Below, in pieces: positions 57,405 to 64,000 of a stretch of 64,000 nucleotides of DNA. The DNA is taken from contig CM068551.1 of the NCBI GenBank assembly GCA_035048495.1, positions 11,843,248 through 11,907,247 on the forward strand, in the 5' to 3' direction. The translations under genes were made by a program, and so were the position numbers. Position 1 is the first letter of the stretch, and each line of letters opens with the position of its first letter. The notes beneath the pieces were generated by a model. That model was not told where the DNA came from and made no database searches. It saw only the letters and a program-made list of their open reading frames with translations. This DNA is from Euptelea pleiosperma (lineage: Eukaryota; Streptophyta; Magnoliopsida; Ranunculales; Eupteleaceae).

Positions 57405-60193
57405 TGATATTCGCTTAAAAGTGCGTATTTTCCACTGTTATCTTCTAAGCGTTATCACACTCTCCTACGTTAAAATGCTCTATTTATCTACTTTTCTACG
57501 TAAGAGTCTCTTTTGTTGCATAGAACACACTTTTCTGGACGAAATGGTATATTTGCATGCATTAAACACATTTTCGGAAGTCTAGATATAAAGTCGTTCT
57601 GATTAAGTCTCATTACGCGCTTTTTCTGTCGCAAGAAACCCTGATTGGATGATTCTCGAGACTTGCAGGCCCACGATCAACCACAGAAGCCAAATATCAA
57701 AGCTTGAAGAGCCACAGGCTATGACTAGAAGATATGGGTCAAATATGGGCTGAATAAGATGACCAAAAAGCCGGCCCAAAGAACGAAGAGAGCAGGAGAG
57801 CCAATGACCAAGAGACGGACCAAAGCGTTTAAAGCCACATGAGTCAGCAAGGAATGATGGTCTACTCTACTAGAGAAGTGTGAGGATGGTCACAGTGAAG
57901 ACTAGGGTTCCAGACCCTCTGCCAATACTTTTATCTCCATTTTCTGATATTTTCTATCTCCTCCCCCTAATTTTCTATCTCATCTTTCCTTATTCTCTCT
58001 CTCTTCATCTCTCGGTCCTCAGATCTACTTACCTAACCCCAAAACTCCTGCCCGTTGGCTTTGTCTCATCTCCCTTAGCTTTCTGACCGTTGGATCTTCC
58101 ACCGGACTGTTGGATCTCTCTAGATCCGTCGATCTACCAATCTGGGTCCAATCAAGTCATCATCCATCCGATCGTCATCAAATTGTCTGTCACATCATCT
58201 TGTGAGACGATGGACATCATCAATCCATATGGGCCAGTAGCCGAGCCCATCATCATCGACCCACTTCCCGACCATTTAGTGGACCCCGTGAATTTCAAAA
58301 TAATTTAAATTAAATTTTAAAAAAAGGGGGGGTCCACTAAATGGGGAAATTCCCCAAAGAAAAATATATATATATATATTTCTTATTTTTTTTATTTTCG
58401 AAAAATCCCCTATTTCCATTAAAGGAAATAGGGAAGCTTTTTAAGGGGAAGAGAAGGGTTCGTTGGAACCCTAATCCCTCTCCCATCTCTTCCTCTCCTT
58501 CCCCCAAAACTCCCCCGACGTCTTCGTCTCCTTCTTCTCCTTCTTTTTCTTCTTCTTCTTCTTCTTCTTCTTCTTCATTCCGGCCGGAGTTGCAGAACTC
58601 CAGCCGCCTCCTTCTTCTCTTCTTCTTTTGCTGTCTCCTTCTTCTTCCCCTCCATCGGAGTTGCAGGCAGCAACTCAGGCCACCTCTGCTCGTGTTTCTT
58701 GCTACTGCTTCACCTTCCTCCTCGCAGCAACCTCTCCACGTTGCAAACCTGCAACGTCCTCTCCCTTGAGGACCAGCAAGTTGCAGCGCCATTAGCACCG
58801 CCTCCCTCTTGGCCGTGGTCTTCTCTTCTTCACGTCCCTGCAACCAGCAACTCTCCCTTCTCCTCCTCTCCTTCTTTCTCTTCTTTTCTTCTTCTCCTTC
58901 CCCATCTCTCGCCGGAGTTGCAGGCTCCGGCCGCCTTCTCCTTGTTCTCCTTCTTTTCCTTCTCTTCCTTTGGCCCTTGCTCCTCTACCTGCTGCTCCGC
59001 CAGCCGGCAACCTGACCCTCTCTACAGGTGTGTGCCTCTCCACAGAGGGTGCTGGAGTTGCCACCTGCAACTCCGGCGACCTCCATTGACGCTGGCGCAA
59101 CTAGCACTCCACCTCTCCAGCCCTCCACTAACGCCGGCCCCCATTCTCTTCAATCTCTTCCCACATTCCTTCTTTGTTGCTAAAAACGATCCTCTCCAAC
59201 TGATCGAACAGTATTTTTGACGTCTCTATCTCTCTCAAGCGTGCAACCGGTGATCTTTTTTGCCGCTTCATCGCTGTAGCTCCGGCGAATAGAGCCCTGC
59301 AACGATGCTGCTCCTCCACGTCTTCGCTGCATGAACAACACCTCATCCTTTAACGTGCTGGCCTCTCCTTTGGTGGACCGATCAGATCTGAATCACTTTC
59401 AAAGCACGGGTGGAACTCCTTGACGTTGGCTCCATCTCACTTCTTAAAGCACCGCCTCCTTGCTGCCTCCCACTCCACCTATAAGAATACCACCACCAGC
59501 AAGCATCACTGTCGGTGCTGCACCTTGCTACCCCGGCAGGCAACTCCTCCATGAGACCCTCCACTACCTTATCCCTTGCAAGTGCATCTCCACCACCAAT
59601 CTGCTGGTCGTGAACACCACGCTATGCAGACAGTCCATCTCAATGACCAGCAGTCCATCCTCCTTCCACATGCGTCATCTTATGTTCCACCATCATCCCA
59701 AACGCCGATCCCAGTGGAGAGCTTTGTTCAATGGTAAGGTTCTTCTCACTTCTACTTTTTCTCTCCCCTCCTTTAGTTTCTCTCTCTAGGAATTCCCATT
59801 TCTTTCTCTCTCTAGTTTCTCTTCTTTCTCTCCAAAGCTAGTTCTCTTTCTAAGTCTTCCCTCTCTAACCTTTTCTCTCTCCAAAGGTTACTTTCTCTCT
59901 CAAGAATTCAGTTTATCATGCTTTCTAGTTTAGCTACTTTTATTGTAAAAGACAAGTTCAATTAAATATAGTTGATTTAAGTGTGATCGTGTTACGTTCT
60001 ATGCAAATGTCATTATTTTATGTGTTCTTATTTCGCGCTAATCCGACTAATCCCGAGTGCAGATCGACATCCGACACAAGACACTGTGCAAAAAAAAAAC
60101 TGCTCATTTTACAGGTTAAAAGTCTCGGATAATTACAAATTTTGTTGAGATTAGGGTTTCCGTAACCAACGACGCGGAAAAATCCTACTTTCA
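57405..60193 (+). mobile_element. Solo gypsy LTR in the Harbinger right arm
   Basis: 2,789 bp from TGATATTCGCTTAAAAGTGC to CCTACTTTCA, same family as LTRs a-c. Flanked by TCAAG (57400-57404) and TTAAG (60194-60198), a TSD with one change. The CT-rich middle has diverged, with four palindromic GGAGTTGCA...TGCAACTCC-type motifs. Confidence 0.85.
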
Positions 60194-60392
60194 TTAAGCA
60201 TTTGCACAGCATAGGTGTGTAATCAATTGCTCAGGGGGGTAGATGAGCAGCGATTTGCTAAAGAGGGTGGGGGATTCATTGCATGGGTGCAAATGGAAAT
60301 CGCCCATTGCATGCGTACCAAACACCCTAGGGAATTAATTGTCCGTGCAAATCTATTTGCACACCTGATTTGCACACGTATCAAACACACCC
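60194..60392. mobile_element. Harbinger right terminal segment
   Basis: Ends ATCAAACACACCC against TTA. It carries TTTGCACAC and GCATGCGTACC words like those near the left end. Confidence 0.75.
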
Positions 60393-60535
60393 TTAGTCTC
60401 TTTAATATAAACAACCATATTAGGATTGTATGCTTGTGATTAGCTAGATTACTCAAAACATACCAATAAAGATGTGTTTAGGTTGAACACATTTAGATTA
60501 ATTTTTAAATACATATTCACCCCCTCTAGATACTG
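60393..60535 (+). mobile_element. Old copia-type LTR, right part
   Basis: CTCTTTAATATAAACAACCA and TTAATTTTTAAATACATATT followed by CCCCCTCTAG match the 3' end of the intact copia LTRs (CCTTTATCAAACAACCA, TTAATTTTAAATACC, CCCCCTTCTAG). It closes the LTR begun at 18995. Confidence 0.7.
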
Positions 60536-60559
60536 GGAAATTTTATGCACCCCCACCTA

Positions 60560-60800
60560 CTTCCTCACCATGGGTTTGGGCTCGAGGCACCTCCATCAAG
60601 CCCCCGTGCTCGTCCACCTACTGTCGCGGGAGTTAATTTCCGTTCCTCACTTCCTCCATCTCCTTTTGCATTCTCTCCATATCTTCTCCGATCTTATTCA
60701 TCATTGCCAACAGTGTCCGACTAGTTTCTTCTTGAACGATTATTACCTCCTCATTGTTGGCATTAAGCCCCACCCTAGAATTGTTCCTCTTGGGTGGCAT
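60560..60800 (-). pseudogene. Gypsy gag N-terminal remnant
   Basis: ATG at 60800 (minus) gives MPPKRNNSRVGLN and MNKIGEDMERMQKEMEEV, similar in design to the gag start at 1334, then stops. A primer-site-like TTGGCGTCGTTTGTGGGAAT lies upstream at about 60859-60878. Confidence 0.6.
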
Positions 60801-60881
60801 ACTATTCCAATGGCGTTGTTAGATCTCCCAATCAGAGTTAGCTCTCATTGAGCAAACGATTCCCACAAACGACGCCAATTA

Positions 60882-61543
60882 TGAGGGAAAAAATCTCAAT
60901 TTACATCCATGTCAGATGTACACATGAGAGGTTTGCTATCTTCCTAAAGTATATGTCGAGAAATATCTGCATGAACTCTTTGCAGTGGACACTCGATGGA
61001 GAAGGAGGAAGGGAAAAAGGGGTGTCCATTGGAAGAGCCTCCGACGCTCAAGTTAGATTCCGAGAATAGAGAAAATAAAGAGAGGAAGAGTTTTGAGATG
61101 GAAGAACGTAAGTTCTTGTTGAGGCCCGAATTCCAACCCGTTTATCATAGGTGTCGCTCCCTTTTTATGGAGGTTTGGGGCAGGTGAAACCTTGTTCCGA
61201 TCCACTATACAAGATCATCTTTAGCATGGTTTGTGTGTCAACGTAAGTACTAGGTAGTGTGTGCACTGATCCATTCCCTAATCATCAAGGTTAGGTGAGT
61301 GTCAGGTACTATTAATCCACATCATGGACATGGCTAATCCTGATAAGTTAAGTTGACGTAGTCGATGTATTCCATATGACTGCCTCCTCGTGCTCACCAT
61401 TGTTGGCGGCAATTCTTGGAAACCCATTTCTCGGTCTATTCCCAAGGATCAAACGCTATCACGGGGAGCCATCCGAAGACTGCATACCTCAGATGGTATC
61501 CAAGGTTCTAATTTCCGACATCTACACCTTCATAAGCATGACA
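60882..61543 (-). mobile_element. Probable gypsy LTR, partial (minus strand)
   Basis: Inferred from the primer site: on the minus strand the LTR ends CCCTCA at 60882. It extends right to the Helitron and perhaps beyond 63106. The start was not found. Confidence 0.4.
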
Positions 61544-63105
61544 TCTATATATCTATACTATAGCAGAGAAGTGGGCAGCGTCCCTCTCTCTCCTCTACAT
61601 CAAGTTGATGTGGCACTCTCCTCATGCAGAGTGCCATGTCATCGACACCGAATTTTCTATCATCTATTCTTCTTTCCTGCATTAATACAATTAATGACTA
61701 TATCAAAATTTAATTGGTAGCATTAATTGTATATTATTTCAAAACCGTTACATACTATCCAAAACGTCTATCTTCTCTCTTAAAACATTTATTTGGTTTC
61801 TTAAAACGTCTTTCATTCTTAAAATGTCTCTTTGTTTTCTTAAAACTTCCTAAAACTCTCCTTAAAACTTCTCTACGCTTTCCTAAAATGTCTATTTGGT
61901 TTCTTATAACGTCTTTCATTCTTAAAATGTTTCTTTGTTTTCTTAAAACTTTCCTTAAAACGTCTCTACACTTTCTTAAAACATCGATCTATACTTTTTT
62001 ACCTAAAACTTCCTAAAATGTCTCTGCTTTCCTTATAAAATCTTTCCCTCCATTGTCCAATGGCTAAAACGTCTCCTAGCAAAAGACGCAGGAGCAAAAA
62101 ATTTCTCTACATTGATGCGGGCTAATCAACTTATTGACTATGTATTTTTTTTGCCTCATTGTATATTTTTTCTCTTTTTTAGATTATTTTTTCATTATTT
62201 TTTTCTTTTTCTTTTTAATTAGACAAAAATTGTACATGGACGGGGAAAACATCAATGATCTTTTACACAACTCTCCACAAAAATTACAGGCATGTTTCCT
62301 CCACTTCTCGTTTGAATTTCTATTTTCTTTTTATTTTTTTTATCTATATTCTATATGTATATAACAGATTGAAGATAGCCTGATGAATCGACGCAAATCT
62401 ATTATTCTTAACAGCAATTGCCGAGTTCTTTAGCACCTACTTGGATTGATAGAGCTTTGTAGGCAACAAATGAAGATAGAATAATGTGATCGGCTGATCT
62501 TTTGTAGCATGATTACTTATCAGAATTTCAGAAGTGCGGGTGAATATATTTTTTGAAGACTCGGAGCTTTGAGAAGTTGCACATCAAGCCAAAGAAAAAG
62601 AAATTGAGACAATTTTTGCTCTCGGCTACGAAGAACACTCTTAAGAATGAATGGACGTATGAATGTGGATAAAAAAAGATTGTCTTTTTTTTTTAAGATC
62701 AATTTGATGTATATGACCGTATTAGTTAAGAATTATAATGTAAAATTGTAAACTAATAAGGATGTCTTGCTTATTGTATATTATTGTAGTTTTTTTTTTA
62801 TCTTAAAGATCTTAATTATGAAGTCGCCAATAACACATTTTAGTCTTACGTAATTATATTACCTTTTTAAAGGACGTGGTAACATAATTATTCTAGATAT
62901 TTTTTGGAGATTTTTTTACTAAATATATTTAGAGCATAGTGTTAAATTTGTAGGTATTTTTTATATGCAAGAGGTCCAATTATATTTTCCTTTTAATTTT
63001 CATTTAGTCATAATGAAAGTTTTTGTTTTTTATGAATTTCTTTGTTTATAAAGAAATTCCTTTTAATTTCTTACCCCGTGCTTTAGCACGGGCCAATAAT
63101 ACTAG
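61544..63105 (+). mobile_element. Non-autonomous Helitron (1,562 bp)
   Basis: 5' end TCTATATATCTATACTATAG and GCAGAGAAGTGGGCAG. The 3' end has the hairpin CCCGTGCTTTAGCACGGG followed ten bases later by CTAG. The host bases are A (61543) and T (63106), as Helitrons insert between A and T. There are no Rep/helicase ORFs. Inside is a second hairpin (GATGTGGCACTCT ... AGAGTGCCATGTCATC, about 61607-61653). Confidence 0.82.
61745..62035. repeat. CTTAAAACGTCT tandem repeats inside the Helitron
   Basis: About fifteen imperfect units of roughly 15-25 bp built on TTCTTAAAACGTCT and CTTAAAATGTCT. Confidence 0.7.
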
Positions 63106-64000
63106 TTAGATTTGAAAGTCGTGCACCGAGCAGTAGTCAGCATCCATGTGGCAATTTCTCAGATTGCCACGGGTTTTAGTGTTTATTATACCCCACAACT
63201 CTAAACAATTATGGGTATTGCTTTAAGCCACTTGAAAAGACACTCACCCTATCAACTAGACCAACCAATGACTCAGATATTAAATGCCTATTTATCTCAT
63301 CATCCTACTACTAGGGATGGTCCCACGAAGTACTTGTTTAAGAACATCCCATGATTTAAAAAAAAAAGTTATAACGCCATTATAATTGTAATGCTCAGAG
63401 TTTTAAAAATCGGACCGGACTGACAGTCTGACCAAGTCCGACCGGGATTTTAAAAAATTTCGGTCCAGTTCTATAAAAACCAATAAATATAATTGAACAT
63501 GTGAATTTAAAAAATCGGACGGTTGAACCATTGAACCGTAGGAACCGACCGGTTTTTAGAACCGATTTTAGTCAAGTAACTAAAAATTGAAAAAAGTGTT
63601 AGAGAAAATTTAGGAAAAAAATCTTCAATCAATTCTAGTCAAATATAACATAAACGTGTTAAGGAGAGATTTCAGGAAAAAACGTTTCCAAAATAAGGAG
63701 AATCCATTTTTTATCAAATCTCCACTAAATCTCTATATCTTGCCCCTAAAATAGAGAATCCTACTTTTAGAAATCTCTACCAGATCTCTAATACAATCTA
63801 ACAAGACTAATTATATTTAAAAAATCTAAATTTATTGTATTATTATTTTTATTTTAATTCTTAGATTTTATATTTTATTCTTTATCTCCATTTTTCTTCA
63901 CATTTTCTGTACTTTTTTAATATTTCTCTAATTACCCAACCCCACCCCCCCCCCCTCTGTTGACCACCATATTTTACATTAAAATACAAAAAAACCCTAT
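63106..64000. other. Non-coding right end with GGACCGG-type motif island
   Basis: No gene. At about 63393-63575, TTTTAAAAATCGGACCGGAC and further CGGTCC and ACCGACCGG words form an island like those at 2369, 3405 and 8026. A poly-C run lies near 63945. Confidence 0.5.

Larger units (their letters stand above)
20284..60392 (-). mobile_element. PIF/Harbinger transposon split by nested insertions
   Basis: Left TIR GGGTGTGTTTGGTACGCGTG (20284) matches the right end read inward (GGGTGTGTTTGATACGTGTG, ending at 60392). TTA lies directly outside both (20281-20283 and 60393-60395), the usual 3-bp Harbinger TSD. Without insertions it is about 5.4 kb: 20284 to about 24900, about 56830-57404, and 60194-60392. 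It encodes a Myb/SANT-like protein and a DDE transposase on the minus strand. Confidence 0.75.

Overview
This window is nuclear DNA of a flowering plant. It has spliced genes with plant-type introns, a two-exon chalcone synthase (CHS) gene present twice in tandem, long-LTR Ty3/gypsy and Ty1/copia retrotransposons, a PIF/Harbinger DNA transposon, a non-autonomous Helitron, and many MITEs with Mutator-type or hAT-type target-site duplications (TSDs). The species cannot be settled from the sequence. Only the two CHS copies look like ordinary host protein genes; almost everything else is transposable-element (TE) sequence.

Layout. 1-2065: 5' end of a minus-strand gypsy element, with a gag remnant fused to an RNase H remnant and an LTR of about 662 bp. 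2066-4632: MITEs and two direct copies of a TE-rich block. 4567-9620 and 9758-16740: a tandem duplication, each unit carrying one CHS-family gene (CHS1 exons 6836-7013 and 8583-9574; CHS2 exons 11150-11327 and 15699-16690). The units differ by clean TE insertions. A 176-bp MULE-MITE and a 202-bp hAT-like MITE are only in unit 1. A 1.85-kb MULE, a 518-bp MULE-MITE and another TIR element are only in the CHS2 intron. For four of these the other unit preserves the pre-insertion site.

16741-18990: non-coding, with one inverted-repeat element. 18995-60535: one nested stack. An old copia-type solo LTR (about 18995-20283 and 60393-60535) was split by a PIF/Harbinger element (20284-60392, TTA on both sides). 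That element holds a MITE, which was split by a copia element (25063-56727, TSD GTAGG). The copia 5' LTR was split by a 20.5-kb gypsy composite (25102-45585, TSD ATTCC) with the order LTR-internal-LTR-internal-LTR. Two more solo LTRs of the same gypsy family sit in the copia gag (48617-51237, minus) and in the Harbinger right arm (57405-60193).

60536-64000: a truncated minus-strand gypsy 5' end, interrupted by a 1.56-kb Helitron (61544-63105), then AT-rich DNA.

How the parts relate. CHS1 keeps every residue expected of a true chalcone synthase and has a TATA box with two G-boxes. CHS2 keeps the catalytic Cys-His-Asn but has changed several pocket residues (S133Y, T197S, F265I), has a weaker TATA region and a 4.4-kb TE-filled intron. 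It is either a diverging type III polyketide synthase or a copy in decay. Among the TEs, the Harbinger Myb-like protein gene is intact while its transposase is broken. The two joined gypsy internal regions have complementary losses: one has a gag-tail frame and no polymerase, the other a nearly complete pol and almost no gag. The copia element lacks pol but carries an extra ORF just upstream of its 3' LTR.
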